Shown piece by piece: positions 8,467-18,046 of a stretch of 59,306 nucleotides of DNA. Within the stretch, counting starts at the first letter, position 1. Each line of letters opens with the position of its first letter. Source of the stretch: Luteitalea sp. (GTDB lineage: Bacteria; Acidobacteriota; Vicinamibacteria; Vicinamibacterales; Vicinamibacteraceae); contig WHTZ01000037.1 in NCBI GenBank assembly GCA_009377495.1, positions 1-59,306 on the forward strand. The letters are read 5' to 3'. The notes under the pieces are model-generated. The model ran no database searches. It had not been told where the DNA came from and worked only from the letters and a program-made list of their open reading frames with translations. The position numbers and the translations under genes are program-made.

Positions 8467-11106
8467 ATGTGTCGCAGTCGCAAGATCGGAAGCTTTGTCC
8501 GCACGTTTCTGCGTGGATCTCGTCTGGAACGCGAGCTTTCCGAGGAGGTGGAAGGCGCGCTCGCAGAGCTGATCGCGCGGAAGATACGGAGCGGCCTGGC
8601 ACCACACGAGGCGCGGCGGTACGCGCTCATCGAGCTGGGCGGTATTGAGCAGGTCAAGGAAGATGCCCGCCATGCGCGTGTCGGATACGGCGTCGAGATG
8701 ACACTGCGAGATATCCGATACGGCTGGCGCAGCCTTTGGCGCTCACCGGGATTTGCCCTGGTGGTGATCCTGACGCTGGCGCTCGGCATCGGAGCGAATG
8801 TCACGATGTTCAGCGTCGCGCGTTCAGTACTGTGGCGCGCGCTGCCTTATCCCGATGCCGATCGCATCGTGCTCGTAACCGTTGACGCTCGCGGCGTCTC
8901 GAATGCCGGCGCGGCCGCAGGCGAGCTGCTGGACATCCGAGAGCAAAGCCGCTTCATTGACCACGTTTGCACGATCGCAGGCGTCGAAGCGCATCTGAAC
9001 ATCGATGGTGAAGTGGAACTGGTCGCTGCCGCCAGCGTAACCGACGATGTGCTGCCGCTCTTCGGTGCGGTTCCGCTGGCCCTTGGCCGCACGCTGCGGA
9101 CGACGGAGGACTACAGTGCAGGCCTCATGCGGATCGTGATCAGTCACGATCTGTGGCGGCGCCGGTTCGGCGGCGACCCCACAATTGTCGGCCGCCGCGT
9201 GCAGGTCAACAACAAGGATATGCAGGTCGTTGGCGTGCTCGGTTCCGGGTTACGAATGTTCCTTCCTCCATCCGCGGGGGCCGCCGAGCAGATTGACGTC
9301 TGGTTCCCGCTGACTGCTGAGGATCTCGGGAGCTCGCGCGAGTACCGAGGATTGCCGATCCTGGGGCGGCTCGCGCCGGGTGCCACGCTCCGACAGGCGC
9401 AAGCCGAGCTGGACGTGCTGGCGGCACGGTTCGTCAGGGATCACCCCGATGCGTACCCCGACGGCGCCTTGCGGCTGTCGGTGACGCCCCTTCGCGATGC
9501 ACTGACCGAGGACGCCCGACCGGCACTCCTCGCCTTGGCTGCTGCGGTCGGCTTCGTGCTGCTGGTCGCCTGCGTGAACGTGGCGAACGTGACGCTCGCA
9601 CGGAACAAGAATCGTGAGAACGAGCTGGCCATTCGCCGCGCGCTAGGTGCGGCCAAGATCCGGCTCGTGCGCCAACTGTTCACGGAGAGCCTTCTACTCA
9701 CTGCACTTGGCGGCGGCACCGGTCTGCTCGCGGGCTATCTCGGGTTACAGCTCGTCGACTGGCTGCGACCGATCCACTTGCCGAGACAGGCCGAAATCTC
9801 CGTGGACGGCACGGTCGTGGTCTACGCCGTCGCGCTCTCCGTGGCGACCAGCCTGGCCTTCGGCCTGCTGCCGGCGTTGCGCCTCGCGTCCGATCGACAG
9901 CCGCACGCGCTGCGCGCCGCAAGATCCGGAACGTCAGCCCCGGCCACGCGCAGACTCCAGCGCGCACTCGTGATAGCCGAAGTGGCGCTGTCGATTGTCC
10001 CGTTGGTCGCCGCCGGGCTCATGCTGCGAACGTTTGTCCACCTCGTAGGCGCGCCGATTGGCTTCGATCCTTCCAATTTGTTGACGGCCAACACCTCGAT
10101 TAGCCTCCGCGAGCTCCCGGACGCGTCGCGCCGCTGGGCGTTCTACCGTGAGGTGATGGACCGCGTGCGCCAAGTGCCCGACGTGGAAGGCGTAAGCGCC
10201 GCAAGCCCGTTGCCGTTCGCGTCGTCGACCAGGCGCTACGGGCGGGAAGGAGATGAGGAGACTCCGTTGTCGCTAGGCACGTACCAGTCGGTCATGCCGC
10301 GGTACCTGGGGCTGGCGCAGATCACGCTCCGTGCAGGCCGCGACTTCGCCGTGGAGGATATCGACGCCGAGCGGCCAGTCGTCATCATCGACCAGCGAAT
10401 CGCGCGACAGCTCTGGCCCGGAGGGGCGCTCGGCAAGCGTCTGGTCGTGGAGGCCGGGCCGCGCCGCCAGGCGCTCGAGGTGATTGGCGTCACAAACGCC
10501 GTTCGCATGACGGACATTCGCGACGAGGCCACGCCGCACTTCTTCGTTCCGTATCACGTCCACCCCATCGAAATGTCGCTGCTCGTCCAGACGCGGCAGA
10601 GCGCGGAAGCGATCGGTCCGGCGATCAAACGCACGATTGACGCTCTCGGCACGGGTCGGGCCGTGTCCGACATCAGGCCCATGAGCGATCGCATAGCCGA
10701 CTCGATGAGCGATACACGTTTCACGATGTTCGTCCTCGTCGGGTTCGCGTCGGCTGCGCTGCTGCTCGCAGGCATCGGGCTCTACGGCACGCTGGCATAT
10801 CTCACCTCACAGAGGACGCGAGAGCTCGGTGTTCGGATGGCGCTGGGGGCGTCGGTGGGCCAGATCATGGCGATGATCGTCCGGGAAGGCATCGCGCTGA
10901 CCGCGGTTGGCGCTGGAATCGGTCTCTTGGGAGCGCTGGCGATCACAGGTACCATTCGCGGCCTTCTCTACCACGTGAAGCCATTCGACAGCGTCACGGT
11001 GCTCCTCGTCTCGGCGCTCGTCGTCGCTGTGGCCATGCTTGCCGCGAGTCGCCCGGCATGGCGCGCGGCACGCATCGATCCGAACCTCGCGCTTCGGAGC
11101 GAATAG
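8467..11106 (+). CDS. ADOP-type ABC transporter permease (MacB/FtsX-like), orphan
   Basis: An 879-residue membrane protein starting at ATG 8467 (AGGAG 7 nt upstream). Order of parts: cytoplasmic prefix (ERELSEEVEGALAELIARKI), first helix with the family signature LTLALGIGANVTMFS, a MacB-like periplasmic domain, three helices of a first FtsX unit including the coupling segment NELAIRRALGAAKIRLVRQL, a second periplasmic domain, and a second FtsX unit with TRELGVRMALGASVGQIMAM. It ends RIDPNLALRSE. These permeases have no adjacent ATPase; their substrate is unknown. Unlike most copies here it has neither an adjacent PadR gene nor a trace of one. Confidence 0.93.
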   Translation: MCRSRKIGSFVRTFLRGSRLERELSEEVEGALAELIARKIRSGLAPHEARRYALIELGGIEQVKEDARHARVGYGVEMTLRDIRYGWRSLWRSPGFALVVILTLALGIGANVTMFSVARSVLWRALPYPDADRIVLVTVDARGVSNAGAAAGELLDIREQSRFIDHVCTIAGVEAHLNIDGEVELVAAASVTDDVLPLFGAVPLALGRTLRTTEDYSAGLMRIVISHDLWRRRFGGDPTIVGRRVQVNNKDMQVVGVLGSGLRMFLPPSAGAAEQIDVWFPLTAEDLGSSREYRGLPILGRLAPGATLRQAQAELDVLAARFVRDHPDAYPDGALRLSVTPLRDALTEDARPALLALAAAVGFVLLVACVNVANVTLARNKNRENELAIRRALGAAKIRLVRQLFTESLLLTALGGGTGLLAGYLGLQLVDWLRPIHLPRQAEISVDGTVVVYAVALSVATSLAFGLLPALRLASDRQPHALRAARSGTSAPATRRLQRALVIAEVALSIVPLVAAGLMLRTFVHLVGAPIGFDPSNLLTANTSISLRELPDASRRWAFYREVMDRVRQVPDVEGVSAASPLPFASSTRRYGREGDEETPLSLGTYQSVMPRYLGLAQITLRAGRDFAVEDIDAERPVVIIDQRIARQLWPGGALGKRLVVEAGPRRQALEVIGVTNAVRMTDIRDEATPHFFVPYHVHPIEMSLLVQTRQSAEAIGPAIKRTIDALGTGRAVSDIRPMSDRIADSMSDTRFTMFVLVGFASAALLLAGIGLYGTLAYLTSQRTRELGVRMALGASVGQIMAMIVREGIALTAVGAGIGLLGALAITGTIRGLLYHVKPFDSVTVLLVSALVVAVAMLAASRPAWRAARIDPNLALRSE

Positions 11107-11367
11107 GTGCCGCGACTGCGCATCGACTCAATTGGCGCCCGATGCGCGGTCCGACGAGGCCCGCTACTAGCTCAGCCATATTGGTGCAAGCACTCTCTTG
11201 ACAAGTAAACGCTACCGTCCGCAACCCTTGGGCTGCGCTGCGCCCTTGATACTGCCGAATCGTCCCGATCTCACTGCGGATTCGTCCAAGAATGCGTGGC
11301 CGTTTCGTCGGCTTCCACAGATAAGTGGGGGAGATTGTTCTGTGTTGTCGCATGCGCGCTCTAGATG

Positions 11368-11387
11368 AACTCGTTCCGGAACGAGTT
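11368..11387. repeat. Perfect 20-bp palindrome upstream of vapBC
   Basis: AACTCGTTCCGGAACGAGTT is a perfect palindrome without a loop. Its 18-bp core, ACTCGTTYCGRAACGAGT, recurs at 37187-37204. It sits about 46 bp before the vapB -35 box. The rest of the 363-bp gap 11107-11469 shows nothing else that can be supported apart from the vapB promoter. Confidence 0.75.
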
Positions 11388-11433
11388 GACACGGTTTGAC
11401 TCAACGTGGCATCCGAGCGGATGCTTCAAGCCG

Positions 11434-11463
11434 TTGTCCGCGGAATCCTTCATAGCCTAAAAT
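11434..11463 (+). promoter_or_regulatory. vapB promoter; transcript probably leaderless
   Basis: TTGTCC (11434-11439), an 18-nt spacer and TAAAAT (11458-11463) make a good sigma70-type promoter. The -10 ends only 6 nt before the vapB ATG at 11470, so transcription should begin at or next to the start codon; no Shine-Dalgarno sequence is present. Confidence 0.65.
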
Positions 11464-11469
11464 AGATGC

Positions 11470-11673
11470 ATGAAGACCACCGTTGATATTCCAGATGACG
11501 AGTTGAAGGATGCCATGCGGTTCACTCGCGCACGCACGAAGCGCCAGGCGATCGTGACTGCCATTGCGGAATTCAACCGTCGTCGACGCATGGCCGAGCT
11601 GGCCAAACTGGCGGGTACGTGTCCAGACCTGATGACCGTCGAAGCACTACAGCAGATGCGTCGTCGAGCGTAG
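11470..11673 (+). CDS. vapB: Type II antitoxin, VapB family
   Basis: A 67-residue antitoxin beginning MKTTVDIPDDELKDAMRFTRARTKRQAI, the ribbon-helix-helix DNA-binding fold of VapB/DUF2191-type antitoxins, with a C-terminal tail (LAGTCPDLMTVEALQQMRRR) expected to wrap the toxin. It is followed after 2 nt by vapC. As in other vapBC operons, the antitoxin alone or with toxin should repress the promoter immediately upstream. Confidence 0.9.
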   Translation: MKTTVDIPDDELKDAMRFTRARTKRQAIVTAIAEFNRRRRMAELAKLAGTCPDLMTVEALQQMRRRA

Positions 11674-11675
11674 CG

Positions 11676-12101
11676 ATGGTTCTGGTTGACACTTCCTCGT
11701 GGATTCACTTCCTACGTCCCGACGGGGACGCTGCTGTTCGGGCAAGGGTCGGGGCGGCACTCCAGGCGGGCTCTGCCCGCTGGTGCTCGCTCATCCGACT
11801 GGAGCTCTGGAACGGCGCGGGCGGTGACCGCGAGAAGAAGATCCTGCGACAGTTCGAAAAGCGCGTGCCGGAGCTGGCGATCACTTCCGAAGTCTGGAGC
11901 GAGGCGTACGAGCTAGCGCGCCGCTGCCGAGCTGCCGGCGTGACGGTTCCAGCCACTGGCGTACTCATCGATGCCTGCGCCAGACAACACGCCGTGGCCC
12001 TTGAACATGCGGACAGTGATTTTGATCACATTGCCAGAGTCGCGCCACGGGAGACTGAGCGGGAGGACGCTGAGGGCGCTCAAGGAGAAGACGAGAGGTA
12101 A
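11676..12101 (+). CDS. vapC: Type II toxin, VapC PIN-domain ribonuclease
   Basis: Start at 11676, 2 nt after the vapB stop; the reading frame is open further upstream but an earlier start would overlap vapB. The 141-residue product has the PIN fold with the acidic residues that bind Mg2+: Asp5 in MVLVDTSSWIHFL, Glu in LIRLELWNG, Asp in VLIDACARQHAVALEHAD, and Asp in DSDFDHIA. VapC toxins cut tRNA or rRNA when the antitoxin is degraded. The C-terminal ~15 residues (ETEREDAEGAQGEDER) are an acidic extension beyond the usual family length. Confidence 0.92.
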   Translation: MVLVDTSSWIHFLRPDGDAAVRARVGAALQAGSARWCSLIRLELWNGAGGDREKKILRQFEKRVPELAITSEVWSEAYELARRCRAAGVTVPATGVLIDACARQHAVALEHADSDFDHIARVAPRETEREDAEGAQGEDER

Positions 12102-12136
12102 AGGCAGCTGGTTGACCGTCGCACAACATTGCCTCG

Positions 12137-14905
12137 TCACTCATACCGCAGCGCCCGCATCGGATCGACCCGCGCCGCCCGGTGTGCCGGGATAGATCCC
12201 GCACCCAGCGCGACGAGCGTGAGCGCCACCGCGGCGGCCGTGAGCACCATCGGGTCGTGTCCCTCCAGCTCGAACAGCAACGCCTGCGCCGCGCGGCCGA
12301 GCGCCACGGCGCCGGCCAGGCCCAGCACGCCGCCGACCGCCGTCATCAGCGCTACCTGACGCAGGACCATCCGACGTACGCGACCCGGCGCCGCGCCGAG
12401 GGCCATGCGCAGGCCGATCTCGCGCGTGCGCTGCGCCACCGTGTAGGCGAGGACCCCGTAGAGCCCGATGGCCGCCAGCAGCGTGGCCAGGATCGCAAAG
12501 GCTGTCGAGAGCACGCTGATGAACCGATCCAGGAACACGGTCTCCTGCACCTGTTGCGCCACCGTCCTCACGTTCTCGACGGGCAGATCCGGATCGAGCG
12601 TCGCCACGACCCGTGGCAGCGTGCCGATCATCCGTTCCGGATCGAGTGACGTGCGGACGTAGAAGTTGAGAGCCCCGCGGTCCTCGTTTTGTCGGTACGG
12701 ATAGAAAAAGAGCGGCGGCACCTCGTTCTTGACGTTGTCGTACTTCGCGTCCTGCACGAGTCCAACAATCTCTGCATCGAGCTCGTCGCTGTCCCAGGAG
12801 ATGCGCTTGCCTACGGCATCCCGACCGAGACCAAACTTCTTCGCAAACGCCTCGTTGACCAGCGCCACTCTCGGTGCGCCCAGGGTGTCGGCACGCGTGA
12901 TCTCGCGACCCGCAATCAACGGGATCCCCATCGTTGTGAAGTAACCTGGCGCAATTTCGTTATACTGCGACATACTGTCGATGTCCGGCCCGGACGTGAA
13001 TCCCTGGACGCGAACGCCCGTGCCCTGGTTGTCCCCAACGGCCGCCTCGAATGAGGCGGTGACGCTCGTCACGCCGGGCTGTGATGCCAGCTCGTTCTCG
13101 AGCCGCTCGAACAGGACCTGCGCACGAGCCGGCGTGTACCCGTTCTGCTCGGGTGAGATGCGGAACGTGACGAGCTGGTCGATCGTCATGCCCAGGTCCA
13201 CGCGACTCACGTTCATCAAGCTCTTGAGGAACAGGCCGGCGGCCACGAGCAACGTCATCGAGAGCGCAATTTGCGTCGTGGCGAGGGCTGTGCGGACGCG
13301 CGCCGGGCCGCGCCCGCCGGACGGCTGGCCAGATGTGCCCTTCAGGGCCGACACTAGGTTGGGCCGGGTGCTGTGGATCGCCGGGAACAGGCCAAACAGC
13401 AGACTCGTCGCGAGCGTCACCGCCGCCGCGAACAACACCACGTCTGCATCAACGGTATAGCGCACCCTTGAGAGGACCCCACCCCACGATGTCTCAGCAG
13501 CGCTTCCGGCGAGTCCTTCCGGGAGCAGCGACGCCATCAGGCTCAACGTCACCTTCGCCACGACCAGCCCGGCGACGCCGCCAAGCGCCGCGAGCAGGCA
13601 CGACTCCGTCAGCAACTGCACGATGAGGCGCCCTCGACGAGCCCCGACCGACAGCCGGACGGCCATCTCAGTCGTCCGCGTCGCGGCGCGCCCCAGCAGC
13701 AAGTTCGCGACGTTCGCACAGGCGATCAGTAGCACGAGGCCGGTGACCGCGAGCAGCAGGGTGAGCGGCGTTCGCACGCCGCGGTGCAGGTAGCTCTGAC
13801 CCCGGTGTCCCGGCTCGAGGTCCAGCGTTTTCGCTTTGAACTGCGCGAGCGTCTTCTCGCTCAGGCCTTCTTGGAGGGGGGCTTCGACGTCGCGGATGAG
13901 GCCCCGGTACACGGCATTCACCGCCGTGCGCGCCTGGTCAAGAGTTACCGCCGGCTGGAGGCGGGCGAATAGCATGGCCCAGTAGCTGCGGCGATCGTCG
14001 AACCCTTCCCAGCCCGGGTTCATGTACCCGTACATGGTGATGGGCACGTACACCTCGGGACGCCTGCCGAGCGTCGTCCCCTCGAAGCCACGCGGCGCGA
14101 CCCCGACGATCGTCATCCGTCGACCGTTGACAACGAGCGTGTCGTTGAGCACGTTGGGATTTCCACCGAACCGCCGCTGCCAGTACGCATGGCTCAGGAC
14201 GACGACGTCGGACTCGCCGACGGCGCGATCGTCACCAGGCCCCACTAGGCGTCCGAGCGTGGGCTGCACGCCCAACACCGAGAAATAGCTGCCGGAGATC
14301 GCCAGGCCGCTGCCGCTGAGGGTCTCGTGTTGAAACGAGAGGCTGGCGCCAAACCCCTTGTGCGCGGCGATTCCCGTGAAGCTCGTCTGGAGCCGCTCGA
14401 GATCGCGGAACATGGGATAGGTGAAGGGGTCGCCCTGCGCGTCGGCCGCGGCCAGGTCGCCAACGTGCGACCCCCACCTCGGTCCCGTCGCGCTGAGGTT
14501 GACCAGTCGGTCTGGGTCGGACACCGGCAGCGCACGCAGCAGCATCTGGTTGAACAGCGAGAAGATCGCGGCGGTGGCGCCGATCCCCAACGCGAGCGTG
14601 AGCGTGGCCGTGAGGGTGAACGACGGCGCCCGCCGCAACTGTCGCAGCGTGTACCGCATGTCTTGCCCGAGGCTGTCGAGGACCGGCAGGCCTTGCTCAT
14701 CCCGATAATGTTCTTTGACCGATTCCACCGCGCCAAACTTCAGCAGCGCCTGGCGTCGGGCCTCGACGGGCGACAATCCGGCGCGCAGATGTTCCGCGGC
14801 TTGCAGCGCGAGGTGTGCCTCGACCTCTTCCCGTAGTCGTTCCTCATCTCGCCGCCTCGTGACCGATGTGACCAGCCGAATCAGGAACCGCCTCAGCGCT
14901 CCCAT
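12137..14905 (-). CDS. ADOP-type ABC transporter permease; its PadR partner has been lost
   Basis: A 922-residue permease from the ATG at 14905, which has GAGGAGG upstream. It has the prefix domain (RRRDEERLREEVEAHLAL, SPVEARRQALLKFGAV), the first helix with LTLALGIGATAAIFSLFNQ, a MacB-like periplasmic domain, FtsX helices with the coupling segment RTTEMAVRLSVGARRGRLI, a second periplasmic domain and the last FtsX unit (TREIGLRMALGAAPGRVRRM), ending RVDPMRALRYE. It is the closest relative of the permease cut off at position 1. A PadR gene should precede it but is deleted (see 14906-15013). It is convergent with vapBC, 35 bp away. Confidence 0.94.
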   Translation of the reverse strand: MGALRRFLIRLVTSVTRRRDEERLREEVEAHLALQAAEHLRAGLSPVEARRQALLKFGAVESVKEHYRDEQGLPVLDSLGQDMRYTLRQLRRAPSFTLTATLTLALGIGATAAIFSLFNQMLLRALPVSDPDRLVNLSATGPRWGSHVGDLAAADAQGDPFTYPMFRDLERLQTSFTGIAAHKGFGASLSFQHETLSGSGLAISGSYFSVLGVQPTLGRLVGPGDDRAVGESDVVVLSHAYWQRRFGGNPNVLNDTLVVNGRRMTIVGVAPRGFEGTTLGRRPEVYVPITMYGYMNPGWEGFDDRRSYWAMLFARLQPAVTLDQARTAVNAVYRGLIRDVEAPLQEGLSEKTLAQFKAKTLDLEPGHRGQSYLHRGVRTPLTLLLAVTGLVLLIACANVANLLLGRAATRTTEMAVRLSVGARRGRLIVQLLTESCLLAALGGVAGLVVAKVTLSLMASLLPEGLAGSAAETSWGGVLSRVRYTVDADVVLFAAAVTLATSLLFGLFPAIHSTRPNLVSALKGTSGQPSGGRGPARVRTALATTQIALSMTLLVAAGLFLKSLMNVSRVDLGMTIDQLVTFRISPEQNGYTPARAQVLFERLENELASQPGVTSVTASFEAAVGDNQGTGVRVQGFTSGPDIDSMSQYNEIAPGYFTTMGIPLIAGREITRADTLGAPRVALVNEAFAKKFGLGRDAVGKRISWDSDELDAEIVGLVQDAKYDNVKNEVPPLFFYPYRQNEDRGALNFYVRTSLDPERMIGTLPRVVATLDPDLPVENVRTVAQQVQETVFLDRFISVLSTAFAILATLLAAIGLYGVLAYTVAQRTREIGLRMALGAAPGRVRRMVLRQVALMTAVGGVLGLAGAVALGRAAQALLFELEGHDPMVLTAAAVALTLVALGAGSIPAHRAARVDPMRALRYE

Positions 14906-15013
14906 CTCAGATCCTCCTCGGACCCTCCGCCTTTGACCGTGCGGCCGGGTCATTTAGGTTGCCAACAGGGATGATGGCACACTGTCTTTTGGGAAGCAAC
15001 AGGAGCGAGCGGA
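14906..15013 (-). other. Scar of a deleted PadR gene, with upstream element copy 2
   Basis: Next to the permease start, CCGCCTTTGACCGTG matches the very 3' end of the PadR gene at 146-493 (CCGCCTTGACCGTG). Immediately afterwards, at 14950-15006, comes the 57-bp block that in the first copy lies upstream of PadR (503-559). So the ~340 bp of PadR coding sequence are missing while both flanks remain, which places the permease directly behind the old PadR promoter. Confidence 0.8.
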
Positions 15014-17707
15014 CTACTCGTATCGGAGCGCGCGCACCGGGTCAACGGCGGCGGCTCGACGAGCGGGCAACCACGAGGCGAGCAGGGCGACGGTACCCAA
15101 CACGCCGGCCGCGATTGCGAACGTGAGTGGATCGACGGGTTTGACTCCGAACAGCAGGGGTTTCACGAGCCGGGTGAGGTAAAGAGCGGCAGTGCAGCCA
15201 ATCGCCAGGCCAACGATCACCAGCATCAGACTCTGCCGCATCACCAGCCAAAGCACACTCGCACGCGACGCGCCCAACGCGACCCGGACGCCGATCTCTG
15301 CGGTTCGCCGCGTGACCGCGTAGGAGAGGATGCCGTACAGACCGATCGCCGCGAGCGTGAGCGCCACGCCGCCGAAGAAGGCTGTGAGCAGCGCGAGCAG
15401 ACGTTCGTACGTAAGAACGCCGTCGACCTCTTGTGCCAGCGACCTGAACTTCACAGGCATTGCCGGGTGGAAGGAATGGACCTGCTCTCGCACCGCCGAG
15501 GCCAGCGCGAGAGGCGGCCCCGGTGTTCGCACCAACACTTCGACCGAGCTGGGTCTTTCCCGCGATTGCGCGAGCGGAAAGTAGGCCGCTAGACGCGTGG
15601 GCCCGCGGAGGTCGATATACCGAGCGTCCTCGACGATGCCCACGATTTCCATCGCGCCCAGCTCGTAGCTGGGCGGGAGAGAGATGATTCGCCCCAGCGC
15701 CTCGCTTTTCGGAAAGAACTTCCTCACGAACGACTCGTTGACGATCGCCACCGGGCGGGAGTTGAACGCGTCGTCGGCGTCGAAATCGCGGCCCCGCAAC
15801 AGCCGAGTCCCCATAGTACGGAAGAATCCCGGCGCCACGGAGTTGAGGAATACGTCCTGTTTGTCGCCCGGTGGCCGCGTATGGCCCTCGACGATCATCG
15901 TCTCCCACCAGCAGCAGTTCTGAATCGGCGTCATGCTGGAGAAGCTGACCGACTCGGCGCCCGGTAACACCTGCAACCGGTCCTGGAGATCGCGGTAGAA
16001 CTGGGAGGCTGCTTCGTCCTTCAGTCCGATGCGCCCCGGCTCCACGCTGGCGATCAAGACGCGATCGGCGTCGAATCCCAGGTCCACTGAAAGCAGACTG
16101 TGGAACGTGCGAAGGAAGAGTGTGGCGCCGGCCACGAGCAGCAGTGACAACGCGACCTGGGTCACGAGCAGCGCGCGACTGGAGATCCGTCTGCCGATCA
16201 CTTGAAGCGTTCCCTCTTTGAGCAAGGGATGCACCGAGGCACGGAGCGCTCGCAGGGCCGGTGCGAGGCCGAACAGCAGTGTCGTCAGAAGGGTGACAAA
16301 CGCGGTGTAAGCCAGCACGGTGAGATTCAGGCCGATGTCAAGGCTGATCGTGTCTCGGCTGGTGGACAACAATGAAGCCAGCAGCCGGCTGCTCCAGAGC
16401 CCGAACAGCAATCCGAGAGCGGCGCCGGCCGCCGCGAGCAGCAGGCTCTCCGTGAGCATCTGGCGGAGAAGCCGACCGCGGCTGGCCCCGACCGCGAGGC
16501 GGAGCGCGATCTCGCGCTGTCGGGTGAGCGAACGCGCCAGCAGGAGGTTGGAGAGGTTGACGCACGCAATCAGCAACACAACGGCGACCACGACAACCAG
16601 GACCGCGAGCGGCTGCCGGAATTGTCGCCGGAGCAGAGGGACGCCGGTCGATGCGGGCTCCACCTGACTCTTCAGCTTGGTGAACCAGCGCGTCATAGGT
16701 CCTTCACGATCGAGCGGCCCGGTCTCTTGGATCATCGCGGCCCAGAGCGGCTGAAGGCCTGCCGCGGCCCGCGGCATCGAGACTCCGGGACCGAGCCTCG
16801 CCATGAGCGGCAGCCACACGGTAGTGCGGCTGGAAAGCACTTCGCTTTCCGGATTCAGCAGTCTCTCTGAGGCCAGCGGGATAAACACGTCCGGCGACGA
16901 GCCCACCACGGGCCCGAAGAAACCCTCCGGCGTTACGCCGACGATGGTGAATGGAAGGCCGCCGAGCCGTATCGTCTGGCCGAGTACGGCGGAATCAGCG
17001 TGGAACCGCCTGCGCCACCAGCCATAGCTGAGTACCGCAACCGCGGGCTGCTGGCGCTCATCGGCCAGCGCGCGACCCAGGATCGGTGCGACTCCCAAAC
17101 CGGCGAAGTAATCCTCTGAAACACGGTCCACCGTGATCCACTCCATGCTCTCGCCTTCGCCCGTTTCGAGTTTCCGGGAGTCCCAGGTGAACAGGTGCGA
17201 GAACATCGCCGCGTGCTCGCGGAGCCACCGAAAATTGGGGTGCGAGAAGGAGCCCTGCGAACCCTCCTCGCCCGGAATGACCCCGACGATCTGAACCAGC
17301 GCTCCGGGCTCGTGCACGGGCAACTCGCGCAGCATCACGGTTTCGACCAGCGTAAATGTCGCGGTGTTGGCGCCGATGCCGAGCGCCAGCGACAGCAACG
17401 CCACCGCGGTAAAGCCGGGACTCTTTGCGAACAGGCGCGCAGCGTAGCGGGCATCGCTAACGACGTCTTCGACCCAGCGCGTGCGTCGCTCGTCCCGACA
17501 ACCCTCTTGGAGCTGCGCAACGCCGCCGAATTGGCGCAGCGCCTCGGCGCGTGCCTGGTCAGCGGTCAAGCCACGCTCGACGTGCTGCCGCGCGAGCTCC
17601 TCGACATGGAACCGCATCTCCTCGTCCAGCTCGCGCTCGACCGAGTCGTGGTGAAAGAGCGAGCGGAGCCGCAGTCGGAGGCGGTCGACCATTCGCATCG
17701 CGTTCAT
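15014..17707 (-). CDS. ADOP-type ABC transporter permease
   Basis: An 897-residue permease beginning MNAMRMVDRLRLRLRSLFHH. The ATG at 17707 overlaps the PadR stop as ATGA, which fixes the start. Prefix domain (VERELDEEMRFHVEELA, TADQARAEALRQFGGV), first helix with LSLALGIGANTATFTLVE, MacB-like periplasmic domain, coupling segment QREIALRLAVGASRGRLLRQ, second periplasmic domain, final FtsX unit with TAEIGVRVALGASRASVLWL, ending VDPVRALRYE. With the PadR gene it forms a two-gene operon controlled from 18047-18085. Substrate unknown. Confidence 0.94.
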   Translation of the reverse strand: MNAMRMVDRLRLRLRSLFHHDSVERELDEEMRFHVEELARQHVERGLTADQARAEALRQFGGVAQLQEGCRDERRTRWVEDVVSDARYAARLFAKSPGFTAVALLSLALGIGANTATFTLVETVMLRELPVHEPGALVQIVGVIPGEEGSQGSFSHPNFRWLREHAAMFSHLFTWDSRKLETGEGESMEWITVDRVSEDYFAGLGVAPILGRALADERQQPAVAVLSYGWWRRRFHADSAVLGQTIRLGGLPFTIVGVTPEGFFGPVVGSSPDVFIPLASERLLNPESEVLSSRTTVWLPLMARLGPGVSMPRAAAGLQPLWAAMIQETGPLDREGPMTRWFTKLKSQVEPASTGVPLLRRQFRQPLAVLVVVVAVVLLIACVNLSNLLLARSLTRQREIALRLAVGASRGRLLRQMLTESLLLAAAGAALGLLFGLWSSRLLASLLSTSRDTISLDIGLNLTVLAYTAFVTLLTTLLFGLAPALRALRASVHPLLKEGTLQVIGRRISSRALLVTQVALSLLLVAGATLFLRTFHSLLSVDLGFDADRVLIASVEPGRIGLKDEAASQFYRDLQDRLQVLPGAESVSFSSMTPIQNCCWWETMIVEGHTRPPGDKQDVFLNSVAPGFFRTMGTRLLRGRDFDADDAFNSRPVAIVNESFVRKFFPKSEALGRIISLPPSYELGAMEIVGIVEDARYIDLRGPTRLAAYFPLAQSRERPSSVEVLVRTPGPPLALASAVREQVHSFHPAMPVKFRSLAQEVDGVLTYERLLALLTAFFGGVALTLAAIGLYGILSYAVTRRTAEIGVRVALGASRASVLWLVMRQSLMLVIVGLAIGCTAALYLTRLVKPLLFGVKPVDPLTFAIAAGVLGTVALLASWLPARRAAAVDPVRALRYE

Positions 17708-18039
17708 ACCATCTCCACAATGAGTCCGACCGCGCCGGAGAGCCGCTTCCAGTTGGCCAGCTCCTTGTCCAGTTGGCGCCGCCCGGCTGCTGTGAGCGAG
17801 TAGAACTTCGCCCGCCGGTTGTTGTCGGTCTCGCGCCAGTCGCACTTGATCCACGCGTGTTGTTCCAGCCGGTGCAAGGCTGGATAGAGAGACCCCTGCT
17901 GGACTTGCAGCACGTCACCGCTGACCTGTTGGATGCGCTGGGCAATCCCCCAGCCATGCCTCGGCTCGAGCGAGATGGTCTTGAGGATGAGCAGGTCGAG
18001 CGTGCCTTGAATGAGATCGGAGGGTTTGCCCATGGGCAT
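17704..18039 (-). CDS. PadR family transcriptional regulator
   Basis: A 111-residue PadR regulator: LIQGTLDLLILKTISLEPRH, GWGIAQRIQQVSGDVLQVQQ, GSLYPALHRLEQH, then the wing NRRAKFYSLTAAGRRQL and a C-terminal dimer helix. It is coupled to the permease by an ATGA overlap. The 15-bp inverted repeat just upstream is the likely binding site, giving autoregulation. A second in-frame ATG at 18033 could also be the start. Confidence 0.93.
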   Translation of the reverse strand: MPMGKPSDLIQGTLDLLILKTISLEPRHGWGIAQRIQQVSGDVLQVQQGSLYPALHRLEQHAWIKCDWRETDNNRRAKFYSLTAAGRRQLDKELANWKRLSGAVGLIVEMV

Positions 18040-18046
18040 CTATTTG

